From the NCBI RefSeq assembly GCF_006717145.1, contig NZ_VFQF01000002.1, forward strand, positions 1-64,000: a stretch of DNA of 64,000 nucleotides, given 5' to 3'. Source of the stretch: Humibacillus xanthopallidus (GTDB taxonomy: Bacteria > Actinomycetota > Actinomycetes > Actinomycetales > Dermatophilaceae). Each line of letters starts with the position of its first letter. Within the stretch, counting starts at the first letter, position 1. The notes below the pieces were generated by a model that worked only from the letters and a program-made list of their open reading frames with translations, was not told where the DNA came from and made no database searches. The translations under genes and the position numbers were made by a program. This document shows, piece by piece, positions 25,921-33,691 of this stretch.

Positions 25921-27252
25921 TCAGCCGAGAGCCTTCACGTCATTGACCCACTTGTCCCACGACTCCTGCGGGGAGCTGCCCTGCTCGACGCGGGTCAGCG
26001 CCTGCTGCATGGCGTCGTTGATGGCGAAGTAGTGGGTGCCCTTGTAGGGGGAGAGGGTGACGGCCTTGGCACGGTCGGCGAAGATCTGGCCGGTCGGTGC
26101 GTTGTTGAACGAGGCGACCTTGAAGGAGAGCAGATCAGGGCTGTCGAGCGCGGCCTTCTGGCTGGGGAACGCCCCGACCTTCTTGAAGGCGGCGATCTGC
26201 TGCTCCGGCGCGGTCAGCCAGGCGGCGAGCTCCTGGGCCTCCTTGGGGTGCGCGCTCTGCTTCGGGACGGTCAGGTAGGACCCGCCCCAGTTGCCACCGC
26301 CACCGGGGAAGGTGTTGGCGACGTCCCAGCCCTTGACGCCCTTGGCGTTGCCCTCGATGACTCCGACCATCCAGCCGGGGCAGAGCATGGTCGCGAAGCC
26401 GTCCTTCTGGAAGCTCGCGGTCCAGTCGTCACCCCACTGCTGGAGCTTGGCGGAGAGGCCGTCGGTGATGCCGGCCTTGATGACGGCGTCGTAGACCTTC
26501 TTGACGTCAGGGTTCTCGGTCGCCGTGATCGAGTCGTCCTTGGGGTTCTCGTAGGCGGCCTCGAGCTGGTTGACCATGCCCTGGTAGGTGGCGCCGATGC
26601 TGTCGAAGAAGGGGACCTTCGACTTGGCGGAGAACTGCTTGCCGGCGGCGAAGTAGCTGTCCCACGTGTTGCCGAAGAGCTTGGCGACGGACTCGCGGTC
26701 GCTCGGCAGGCCGGCGGCCTTGAAGAGGTCGCTGCGGTAGCAGATCGCCTCAGGGCCCGAGTCGGTGCCGTAGCCGATGAGCGCGCCGTTGGCGTCGGTG
26801 GCAGCCTTGGCCTTCCAGTCGAGCCAGCGGCCCGCGACGTCGGGCGAGTTGAGGTCGTTGAACTTGTCGGAGTACTGGAGCATCTCCGGCAGCCAGTCGA
26901 CCTCGACGGCCTCGACGTCGGCCATGCCGCTGCCGGCCGAGAGGCGGGTGAAGAAGTTGTCGCGGGCCTCGTTGGAGGTGGCCGCCTTCTTGTGGGTGAC
27001 CTTGATGTTCGGGTGGGCCTTCTCGAAGGCCGGGATGAGGTCCTCGTAGCCGAACTGATTGAAGGTCGCGAGGGTCAGGGTGACCGGTCCGCTGGCGGAC
27101 GTGGCCCCGGCCTGGGTCGAACCGGACGTGTCGCCCGAGCTGGAGCTGCAGGCCGTCAGGGCGAGCGCCCCGACGGCGATGGTGGCGAGCGCGACGGATC
27201 GCGCCGATGCGCGGCGACCGAAACGGTCGCCGGAGCGGGTGGTACGGGACAT
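25921..27252 (-). CDS. Extracellular sugar-binding lipoprotein of ABC transporter (CebE-like)
   Basis: 443 residues. N-terminal basic stretch, hydrophobic core and lipobox LTAC (Cys near residue 35), so it is a lipid-anchored binding protein. The rest is a typical family-1 oligosaccharide-binding fold. AAGGAG precedes the ATG at 27252. First gene of the operon with two permeases, beta-glucosidase and LacI regulator; two operator-like palindromes lie 37-81 bases upstream of its start. The context favours cellobiose or another beta-glucoside as ligand, but the sequence alone does not prove it. Confidence 0.92.
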   Translation of the reverse strand: MSRTTRSGDRFGRRASARSVALATIAVGALALTACSSSSGDTSGSTQAGATSASGPVTLTLATFNQFGYEDLIPAFEKAHPNIKVTHKKAATSNEARDNFFTRLSAGSGMADVEAVEVDWLPEMLQYSDKFNDLNSPDVAGRWLDWKAKAATDANGALIGYGTDSGPEAICYRSDLFKAAGLPSDRESVAKLFGNTWDSYFAAGKQFSAKSKVPFFDSIGATYQGMVNQLEAAYENPKDDSITATENPDVKKVYDAVIKAGITDGLSAKLQQWGDDWTASFQKDGFATMLCPGWMVGVIEGNAKGVKGWDVANTFPGGGGNWGGSYLTVPKQSAHPKEAQELAAWLTAPEQQIAAFKKVGAFPSQKAALDSPDLLSFKVASFNNAPTGQIFADRAKAVTLSPYKGTHYFAINDAMQQALTRVEQGSSPQESWDKWVNDVKALG

Positions 27253-27288
27253 TGGAGAGCTCCTTCGGTCTCTTCCCAGGATGGGTCG

Positions 27289-27302
27289 TGGGAGCGCTCT
27301 CC
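27289..27302 (-). promoter_or_regulatory. CebR-like operator, proximal box
   Basis: TGGGAGCGCTCTCC, 12 of 14 matches to the Streptomyces CebR operator as I recall it. About 37 bases upstream of the binding-protein start. A second, symmetrical box lies 17 bases further upstream. Confidence 0.7.
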
Positions 27303-27319
27303 GTGCGTGAACCAGGGTG

Positions 27320-27333
27320 TGAGAGCGCTCTCA
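27320..27333 (-). promoter_or_regulatory. CebR-like operator, distal box (perfect palindrome)
   Basis: TGAGAGCGCTCTCA, extended to a perfect 16-bp palindrome by flanking G and C (27319-27334). Typical LacI-family operator with a central CG. It sits between the divergent binding-protein gene and the iolC-type kinase gene and may control both. Confidence 0.8.
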
Positions 27334-27486
27334 CGGATGAGGATGGAGGTAGGCCGTCGTCCGGGTCAAGTGCCGTTACCAACCCGTGATCTGTGGCGGA
27401 CCGGACAGGCCGAGCTGGTTGACCCTTTTCAGGAGGGTGGGGTGGGATGGGAGCAGCGACGCTCCACCACGAGCGAGAGGACGGCC

Positions 27487-28476
27487 ATGGCGGTGCACGA
27501 CCTCCGGACCGAACGCCCCTACGACCTGCTCGCGATGGGCAGGGTGGGGGTCGACCTCTACCCGCTCCAGCACGGCGTCACCCTCGACGAGGTGCGCACC
27601 TTCGAGAAGTTCCTCGGGGGCAGCGCGGCCAACGTCACGGTGGCCGCAGCGCGGCACGGACGGCGGTCGGCGCTCATCAGCGCGACGGCCGACGACGCCT
27701 TCGGGCGCTTCGTCCACCGCCAGCTGCTGCAGCTCGGCGTCGACGACGCGTTCGTCGAGACCCTCGTCGGTGGCGCCCCGACTCCCGTGACCTTCTGCGA
27801 GATCATGCCACCGGACCACTTCCCGATCTGGTTCTATCGCTACCCGACCGCGCCGGATCTCATGATCAGCCCGGATCTGCTTCCGCTGCAGGCGATTCGA
27901 GACGCACGCGTCTTCTGGTCAACCCTCACCGGGCTGTCGCAGGAGCCGAGCCGGGCGGCGCACCTCGCGGCCTGGGAGGAGCGCGGGCGCCGGGTGCCGA
28001 CGGTGCTCGACCTCGACTACCGGCCGGGCTTCTGGGACGACCCGCTCGAGGCGCGCGAGCAGGTGGCGCGCGGCCTGCGCGAGGTGACGATCGCCATCGG
28101 CACGGTCGAAGAGTGCGAGCTCGCGACGGGTGAGAGCGACCCGGAGGCGGCCGCCCGGTCGCTGCTGGCCTCCGGCGTCGACCTCGCCGTGGTCAAGCAG
28201 GGCCCGCAGGGGGTGCTCGGGGTCACCGCGGGCGAGCGGGTGCAGGTCAGCGCCTACCCCGTGACCGTCGTCAACGCCCTCGGGGCGGGTGACGCGTTGG
28301 GTGGCGCGCTCGTGCACGGACTGCTCGAGGGCTGGGACCTCGAGCGCTCGCTCCACTTCGCCAACGTCGCCGGGGCGATCGTCGCCTCGCGGGCCGAGTG
28401 CTCCACGGCGATGCCGACGACGGCCGAGGTGCAGCAGCTGCTCTCCGACATCGAGGTGACCGACGGGGCCTGGTGA
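27487..28476 (+). CDS. iolC: PfkB-family sugar kinase, 5-dehydro-2-deoxygluconokinase-like
   Basis: 329 residues from the ATG at 27487 (GAGAGGA upstream). In inositol breakdown IolC phosphorylates 2-deoxy-5-keto-D-gluconate. Typical IolC stretches: MGRVGVDLYPLQHGV, FEKFLGGSAANVTVAAARHG (both near the N-terminus), PTPVTFCEIMPPDHFPIWFY, and the catalytic GAGD near residue 268. No other inositol genes are in the window, so this copy stands alone beside the oligosaccharide operon and shares its upstream region with the CebR-like boxes. The substrate may therefore differ from the IolC one; the family assignment is firm, the exact substrate less so. Confidence 0.85.
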   Translation: MAVHDLRTERPYDLLAMGRVGVDLYPLQHGVTLDEVRTFEKFLGGSAANVTVAAARHGRRSALISATADDAFGRFVHRQLLQLGVDDAFVETLVGGAPTPVTFCEIMPPDHFPIWFYRYPTAPDLMISPDLLPLQAIRDARVFWSTLTGLSQEPSRAAHLAAWEERGRRVPTVLDLDYRPGFWDDPLEAREQVARGLREVTIAIGTVEECELATGESDPEAAARSLLASGVDLAVVKQGPQGVLGVTAGERVQVSAYPVTVVNALGAGDALGGALVHGLLEGWDLERSLHFANVAGAIVASRAECSTAMPTTAEVQQLLSDIEVTDGAW

Positions 28477-28535
28477 GTCGCCGGGCATTCGGGTGCGGTG
28501 AGGCAGGGCGCGAAAAGGCATGGGGCAAAGAGAAA

Positions 28536-28583
28536 ACCCGCCCCTACTGGTCACGTCGCCGAACTCGACCAGCAGGGGCGGGT
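28536..28583 (+). terminator. Terminator hairpin after the iolC-type gene
   Basis: ACCCGCCCCT and CTGGTC pair with GACCAG and AGGGGCGGGT, 16 pairs with one A-C mismatch and a 14-base loop, preceded by an A-run (AAAA) that would give a U-run for the opposite strand. A second hairpin, CGGTGATC/GATCACCG (28594-28622), follows directly. Confidence 0.75.
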
Positions 28584-28593
28584 GCCCTTGACC

Positions 28594-28622
28594 CGGTGAT
28601 CCGACAGGGGAGGAGATCACCG
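28594..28622. repeat. Second inverted repeat downstream of the iolC-type gene
   Basis: Perfect 8-bp arms CGGTGATC (28594-28601) and GATCACCG (28615-28622) with a 13-base loop. Either backs up the terminator or is a protein-binding palindrome. Confidence 0.45.
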
Positions 28623-28760
28623 AGTCGCACAGGAGCAACTCACAAGTAGGACTATGACCCCGCAACCTTAAAGAAGGCTGGGAGGGCCCTACCAGTTACC
28701 TCCGCCCCCCTCTTGGCCCGGTCGCCGCGAGGGCCGCCAGGGGCATACCTCGGGGCCAGC

Positions 28761-28978
28761 AGCCGCACACCGCGGGGCGACCCGCACGTCTGGAGGTCAC
28801 CTGCACCTCGTGTGCCGTGTGCACCTGACCTCACGGTGTGCGGACAGCCTCGTGGTGTGCCGAGAGCGTTGCCCTGTGGCCGGGCCAGCCGCACACCTCG
28901 GGGCGACCCGCACGTCTGGAGGTCGGCTGCACCTCGTGTGCCGTGTGCACCTGACCTCACGGTGTGCGGATGGCCTCG
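28761..28978. repeat. Two direct copies of an ~84-bp palindromic non-coding element
   Basis: Copies start at 28761 and 28887 (126-bp period, about 84 bp nearly identical). Each begins with CCGCACACC and ends with GGTGTGCGG, a perfect 9-bp inverted repeat, and contains an inner one (GGTCA..TGCAC with GTGCA..TGACC), so each can fold into a long imperfect hairpin. They fill the gap between the iolC-type gene and the MATE gene. A partial relative lies at 21282 and a weaker one near 29019-29041. No open frame of interest. Confidence 0.7.
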
Positions 28979-29052
28979 GGTTGCGCCGATGTCGTTGGGG
29001 TGAGTGGATGGCCGTGCGGTGTGCGGCAACCTCGGGGTGCGGCCACGGCAGG

Positions 29053-30432
29053 TCAGCGGGCGCCGACGACCATCCAGTCGTCGTGCCGCGCCCGCCACCC
29101 GAGCACGACGGCCCGGATCACCATGAAGCCGGTGAAGGCGACCCAGAGGAGCGCGACGTCGTGCGCCGGTGACCCGGAGGGGCCGGCCGCACGCACGGCC
29201 AGCAGGATCGGCAGGTAGGCGACGAGTGTGACGAGCATGCCCCACGCGAGCCACGTGCCGTCACCCGCGCCGATGAGCACGCCGTCGAGGACGAAGACGT
29301 AGCCCGAGACCGCCTGGCCGAGACCGACGACGACGAGCGCCGCCGACAGCGCCTCCTGCACGGCGGGGTCGGGGGAGAAGAGGGGCGGGATCACTCCGTG
29401 CAGGGCCACGACGACGAGCCCGACACCGAGCCCGCCCCAGGCGCCCCAGCGCGTCATCGTGCCCATCGCCTCGCGCACCCCGCGCCGGTCGCCGGCGCCG
29501 AGGGCGCGCCCGACGATGGCCTGCGCCGCGATGGCGAGCGCGTCGAGGGCGAAGGCGAGGAACGACCAGATCGTCATCGCCACCTGGTGCGCCGCCAGGG
29601 TGACGTCGCCGAGCGAGGCCGCCACCCACGTCGTCAGCAGCAGCACCGCACGGAGCGCGAGGGTGCGCACAAGCAGCGGTATGCCGGTGCGCGCGGCCCC
29701 GAGGACGCGCCCCGGGTGCGGGTGCAGGGAGGCGTGCCGGGCACGGGCCTTGACGACGAGAACCGTGACGAGCGCTACCGCCATGCCGGTCTGGGCGATG
29801 ACGGTGCCCCACGCGGATCCGGCGATGCCCCAGTGCAGTCCGTAGACGAAGAAGAGGTTGAGCGCGATGTTGACGCCGAAACCGGCGACCGACGCGACGA
29901 GTGGCGTGACGGTGTCCTGGAGGCCGCGCAGGACACCGGTCACCGCGAGGATGACGAGCATGCCCGGCAGTCCGAAGGCCGACACCCGCAGGTAGGTCGT
30001 CGCCTGCTCGAGCACCGACGGTGAGGCACCGAACGCCGCGCAGATGGGCTCGGCCCAGACCGCGACGACGGCAGCCACCACCGCGCCGAGACCCAGGGCG
30101 AGCCAGAAACCGTCGATGCCGGCGCTGATCGCGGACTGCTCGTCGCCGGCGCCGAGATGTCGGGCGACGACACTCGTCGTGCCGTAGGCGAGGAAGACGA
30201 AGATGCCGGCGCCCGTGACGAGGGCGGCGCTCGCCACCCCGAGCCCGGCGAGCTCGGCGGTGCCGAGGTGGCCGATGATCGCGGAGTCGGCGAGCAGGAA
30301 GAGGGGCTCGGCGATGAGCGCGAGGAACGCCGGAACGGCCAACCGGAGGATCTCGCGGCGTCGGGCGACCGCGCGTCCCTTCTCGTCGAGCTCGGGCTCG
30401 TCCTGCGTGCTCGCCCCCTGGCCGGTGCTCAC
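29053..30432 (-). CDS. MATE-family multidrug/DinF-like efflux protein
   Basis: 459 residues from the GTG at 30432, which overlaps the stop of the AlkD-like gene as GTGA. Twelve hydrophobic helices in two similar halves (start LAVPAFLALIAEPLFLLADS). MATE proteins exchange Na+ or H+ for organic cations and drugs. The closest known group by appearance is DinF, named for its DNA-damage response in E. coli; coupling to a DNA alkylation repair gene fits that. The substrate is unknown. Confidence 0.9.
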   Translation of the reverse strand: MSTGQGASTQDEPELDEKGRAVARRREILRLAVPAFLALIAEPLFLLADSAIIGHLGTAELAGLGVASAALVTGAGIFVFLAYGTTSVVARHLGAGDEQSAISAGIDGFWLALGLGAVVAAVVAVWAEPICAAFGASPSVLEQATTYLRVSAFGLPGMLVILAVTGVLRGLQDTVTPLVASVAGFGVNIALNLFFVYGLHWGIAGSAWGTVIAQTGMAVALVTVLVVKARARHASLHPHPGRVLGAARTGIPLLVRTLALRAVLLLTTWVAASLGDVTLAAHQVAMTIWSFLAFALDALAIAAQAIVGRALGAGDRRGVREAMGTMTRWGAWGGLGVGLVVVALHGVIPPLFSPDPAVQEALSAALVVVGLGQAVSGYVFVLDGVLIGAGDGTWLAWGMLVTLVAYLPILLAVRAAGPSGSPAHDVALLWVAFTGFMVIRAVVLGWRARHDDWMVVGAR

Positions 30433-31142
30433 GGGAGCGGGCCCAGGTGCTTGAGCGCCTCGCGGCAGGACAGGCCGGAGAGGTCCGGGTGGGAACCAAC
30501 GAAGTCGCGCACCCAGTCGGGGTCGGACCGGGCGCGGTCGCGCAGGGCCCAGCCGATCGCCTTGCGGCTGAAGAAGTCGCGGTCGTCGATGTTGGGCTCG
30601 ATGACGTCGACGAGCAGCTGCGTGTCGAAGCCGTCGCGCCTGCCGATCTGGCTGAGGATCGCCGCGCGCCGAACCCACAGCGACTCGTCGGCCGCCCACT
30701 CGCGCATGCGCAGCGCCTCGACCGTCGGCGCCGACATGACGGTGTCGCGCACGAGGTGGGTCGCGATGTCGTCGACGACGTCCCACCAGGCTCCAACTCG
30801 GATCAGGCTCTGCCACAAGGGCATCGCGTCGCTGTCGACCCACCCGCGATAGGGGCGGTGACGCGCGAGGGCGATCGCGGCATACCACTCCTCGCGGTGC
30901 GTGGCGCCGTGCCACAGCGCCTCGATCGTCGACTCCCACTGCTCGCGCGACTCCATCGCGAGCCCGGGGTCGCGCATCAGGGGAGCGAGGGCAGCCTTGA
31001 GCTGCGGCGAGGTGAACCCGCGGTAGGGCATGGCCGACTTCATGTAGCGCTGCTGCCCGGCAGCCCGCTCAGGATCACCCCCGGCGGCGAGGGCGGCACG
31101 CACGGCGGCGACGAGCTCGTCGTGCACCCCCTGATCGGCCAT
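30429..31142 (-). CDS. DNA alkylation repair protein (AlkD-like HEAT-repeat glycosylase)
   Basis: 237 residues from the ATG at 31142 (weak ribosome binding site). All-helical HEAT-repeat protein: KSAMPYRGFTSPQLKAAL near the start and WDVVDDIATHLV, ADESLWVRRAAILSQI and FFSRKAIGWALRDRA further on, as in AlkD enzymes that remove bulky or cationic alkylated bases without flipping them. Lies 71 bases downstream of a methyltransferase gene and overlaps the MATE gene by 4 bases. Confidence 0.88.
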   Translation of the reverse strand: MADQGVHDELVAAVRAALAAGGDPERAAGQQRYMKSAMPYRGFTSPQLKAALAPLMRDPGLAMESREQWESTIEALWHGATHREEWYAAIALARHRPYRGWVDSDAMPLWQSLIRVGAWWDVVDDIATHLVRDTVMSAPTVEALRMREWAADESLWVRRAAILSQIGRRDGFDTQLLVDVIEPNIDDRDFFSRKAIGWALRDRARSDPDWVRDFVGSHPDLSGLSCREALKHLGPLP

Positions 31143-31213
31143 GCCGCCAAACGTAGCCGGGACGCCCGACACCCGAGCACCCCGTCTCGGCCGCGCTTCT
31201 CGTCCGGCTGCCG

Positions 31214-31840
31214 TCAGGCTGGGCGCACAGCCCGACCGAGGTAGGCGTAGAGCCACGGCCGCATGACCCCGAGCGAGGGGGCGTAGGCGCGCTCGATCGT
31301 GTCGATGGCGAGGCCGGAGCCCTCCACGAGCTGGTCGATCCGCCGCGTCAGGTGGCACCCGTCGAAGAGGCGCATCTGCATCGGCTCGAGCCGGTGCTGC
31401 CAGCGCTCGACGTCGGCATCGGGGGCCAGCCCGTGCTCGAAGAAGTGCAGGGCGCCGCCCGGCCGCAGCACCCGCACGACCTCACGCAGCGCCGCCTCGG
31501 CGTCGGGGATCGTGCACAGCGTCAGGGTGGACAGGGCCGAGTCCGCGCTCTCGTCGGGCAGGTCGAGCCGCTGGCCGTCAAGGCCGCCTCGCTCGACCGG
31601 CACCGCGCTGCGGGTACGCCGCTTCTCCGACAGCTGCCACGCGACGTCGGACGGCTCGATGGCCACGATGCTCGTCACCTCCGGAGGCAGCGCCTCGAGG
31701 TTCGCGCCACCGCCGAAGCCGAGCTCGACGACGCGACCGGTCAGCCCGGCACAGACCCGCCGGCGGTAGGCGAGCATGGCGTCACTCGTGGACCCGACCT
31801 CGACGAGCCGGGGCGTCACGTGCGTCGTCCACCAGCTCAC
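31214..31840 (-). CDS. SAM-dependent class I methyltransferase
   Basis: 208 residues from a GTG at 31840, 30 bases after the phosphoesterase stop. SAM-binding motif I VVELGFGGGANLEALP (about 37-52), acidic motif II IVAIEPSD, and the post-motif LREVVRVLRPGGALHFFEHG typical of UbiE/phospholipid N-methyltransferase-like enzymes. The acceptor is unknown; a lipid or quinone is plausible. Confidence 0.85.
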   Translation of the reverse strand: MSWWTTHVTPRLVEVGSTSDAMLAYRRRVCAGLTGRVVELGFGGGANLEALPPEVTSIVAIEPSDVAWQLSEKRRTRSAVPVERGGLDGQRLDLPDESADSALSTLTLCTIPDAEAALREVVRVLRPGGALHFFEHGLAPDADVERWQHRLEPMQMRLFDGCHLTRRIDQLVEGSGLAIDTIERAYAPSLGVMRPWLYAYLGRAVRPA

Positions 31841-31870
31841 GGTGTCGAACCTACTCGCACCCGCACTCCG

Positions 31871-32998
31871 TCAGCCGCGACGCAGGGTGATGAGCGGGAT
31901 CTCCGGCGGTGCCAGCACGCGCACGGGAGGACCCCAGGCGCCGGCACCGCGCGAGGTCAGCACCGGCACGTCCCCGACCATCTGCAGATCGTCGATGACG
32001 GGCTGCTGGAGGCGGACGGCATACCGGAAGGGCCACACCTGCCCGCCGTGAGTGTGGCCGGAGAGCTGGAGGTCGATGCCGCGCCCCTGGGCGTCCAGCG
32101 CCTGGCGCGGCTGGTGCGCGACGAGGATCGTGAAGCCGCCGGGTGGCGCGCTGCCAAGGGCGCCGTCGACGTCGGCAGCGTCGGCGCCGGTGCCGGTCTC
32201 GTCGTGCACCCCGGCGATGCGGATCGTGTCGGACTGCCGACGGAGGGCGACGTTCTCGTTGCGCAGCACGGTGATTCCGAGCGTCTCCCAGTGGGTGAGC
32301 CAGGCGTCGGCCTCCTGCGAGATGAACTCGTGGTTGCCGCTCACCGCGAAGACGCCGAGGGGTGCCTTGAGGTCGGCGAGCGGCGCCAGCGCGTCGGAGA
32401 CCTGGCTGACCTTGCCGTCGACGAGGTCGCCGCCGAGCACGACGACGTCGGGGCGCTGCGCGTTGACCTCGTCGACGACCCGCTGGGTGAAGGACGCGTC
32501 ACGGACCGGGCCCACGTGCAGATCCGTGACGAGTGCGACCCGCAGGCCGTCGAAGCCCTCGGGCAGCTGCGGGCTCGTCACGGTGACCGGCGTGACCGTC
32601 GGCATCGCCGCCTCGTGCAGTCCGTATGCCGTCGTGCCGAGTGCCGCGACCACGACGACCGGAGTGCCCACGCGGAGCAACCGCCGCCGGGGCTCGGGGC
32701 TGCTCGAGAGGCTCGCGAGGAGCGCGGCGAAGCCGAGGACCAGCGTGCCGAGCAGGAGGTACCACGCCGCCACGAGCCACGTCATGCCGAGCCAGGCGAG
32801 CCACCGCGCGCGGTGCGGGTCGATGACACCGGCCTGCATGGCGAAGGCCAGGAGCGCAGCCGCCCAGAGCAGCGCGAGGACGACGGCCACGGCCCAGCGG
32901 CCGCGGGTGGGCAGGTCGGGCGCGACGGCGAGCCGGCGATAGAGCAGGAAGGTCAGCAGCGCGAGGACTGCCGCGACGACGATGACGAAGATCGACAC
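31871..32998 (-). CDS. Membrane metallophosphoesterase (YkuE/YaeI-like)
   Basis: 375 residues from a GTG at 32998. Four N-terminal membrane helices (about 1-130), then a calcineurin-like domain with all metal motifs: DLHVG (about 159), GGDLVDG (about 189), GNHE (about 221) and GHTHGG (about 313). Such proteins face outside or sit at the membrane and hydrolyse phosphoesters, sometimes lipid-linked ones. Lies 23 bases after the DUF2277 gene. Confidence 0.9.
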   Translation of the reverse strand: MSIFVIVVAAVLALLTFLLYRRLAVAPDLPTRGRWAVAVVLALLWAAALLAFAMQAGVIDPHRARWLAWLGMTWLVAAWYLLLGTLVLGFAALLASLSSSPEPRRRLLRVGTPVVVVAALGTTAYGLHEAAMPTVTPVTVTSPQLPEGFDGLRVALVTDLHVGPVRDASFTQRVVDEVNAQRPDVVVLGGDLVDGKVSQVSDALAPLADLKAPLGVFAVSGNHEFISQEADAWLTHWETLGITVLRNENVALRRQSDTIRIAGVHDETGTGADAADVDGALGSAPPGGFTILVAHQPRQALDAQGRGIDLQLSGHTHGGQVWPFRYAVRLQQPVIDDLQMVGDVPVLTSRGAGAWGPPVRVLAPPEIPLITLRRG

Positions 32999-33021
32999 AG
33001 GGGGTGACCGGCCCGTGCCGG

Positions 33022-33297
33022 TCAGGCGGGGGTGCCGAAGCGGATGGCGTTGCGCTCGCGGGCCTTCTGCCGTTCGACGTCGCGGTCCTTCGGCGGGGCC
33101 GTCGTCGTCAGGTGCTCGAGCAGGTGGGCGGTCGCGTGCGCCACAGCCTCGACGGCCTCGTCGAACGCGGCCTGGTTGGCGTGGCTCGGCTTCGTGCTGC
33201 CGCTGACCTTGCGGACGTATTGAAGAGCGGCGGCGTGCACCTCGTCAGAGGTGGCAGGTGGCTCGAAGTTGTGGAGCTGGCGGATGTTGCGGCACAT
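33022..33297 (-). CDS. DUF2277 family protein
   Basis: 91 residues, starting MCRNIRQLHNFEPPATSDEV, the hallmark of this small conserved family, whose Cys-Arg-Asn-Ile start is invariant as far as I recall. Function unknown. First gene of the minus-strand run DUF2277, phosphoesterase, methyltransferase, AlkD-like, MATE. Confidence 0.93.
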   Translation of the reverse strand: MCRNIRQLHNFEPPATSDEVHAAALQYVRKVSGSTKPSHANQAAFDEAVEAVAHATAHLLEHLTTTAPPKDRDVERQKARERNAIRFGTPA

Positions 33298-33340
33298 GCG
33301 CTGACTCTAGGCGGCGCACACCCCCGATGGGGTCGCGGTG

Positions 33341-33622
33341 ATGCCGGCACTGACGTGGGGTCCAGGATCACCTCGACTCGGCTGACGCTCACCCCCGGCC
33401 CCCTCCGATTCGAGGTGATGCCGGCAGTGACGTGGGGTCCAGGATCACCTCGACTCGGCTGACGCTCACCCCCGGCCCCCTCCGATTCGAGGTGATGCCG
33501 GCAGTGACGTGGGGTCCAGGATCACCTCGACTCGGCTGACGCTCACCCCCGGCCCCCTCCGATTCGAGGTGATGGTGGCACTGACGTGGGGCGCAGGATC
33601 ACCTCGACTCGAGGTGGGGTCT
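33341..33622. repeat. 77-bp tandem repeat (minisatellite), about 3.7 copies
   Basis: Units begin at 33341, 33418, 33495 and 33572, exactly 77 bases apart. Units 2 and 3 look identical, unit 1 differs at one base, unit 4 is shortened. Each full unit carries a perfect 10-bp inverted repeat, ATCACCTCGA (33367-33376) and TCGAGGTGAT (33410-33419); in the last unit the loop is lost, leaving CACCTCGA-C-TCGAGGTG. The length is not a multiple of three and no frame is kept. It lies between divergent genes (DUF2277 and the ROK regulator). Confidence 0.9.
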
Positions 33623-33665
33623 CGGGGGAGTCCGGAAGATTTCGCCGGCAAGGGGTTGCGGATTA

Positions 33666-33690
33666 GGAGTTAGTAAACTTTACTAACTCC
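33666..33690 (+). promoter_or_regulatory. 25-bp palindromic operator overlapping a leaderless promoter of the ROK regulator
   Basis: Perfect arms GGAGTTAGTAAA and TTTACTAACTCC around one central C. It ends 1 base before the GTG start. A plausible -35 (TTGCGG, 33656-33661) and -10 (TTTACT, 33679-33684) with a 17-base spacer would start the transcript at or within a few bases of the GTG. Repressor bound to the palindrome would cover the -10. AT-rich in a GC-rich background, typical of ROK operators. Confidence 0.75.
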
Positions 33691-33691
33691 C

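Noticed and set aside
25708-27486. Extension of the iolC-type gene upstream to about 25.7 kb as one 922-codon frame
   Set aside because: The upstream part is antisense to the binding-protein gene and has no protein-like sequence. The ATG at 27487 has a ribosome binding site and matches the family's N-terminus.
33341-33622. CRISPR array
   Set aside because: The repeats are 77 bp, directly adjoining with no unique spacers, and no cas gene is near. It is a minisatellite.
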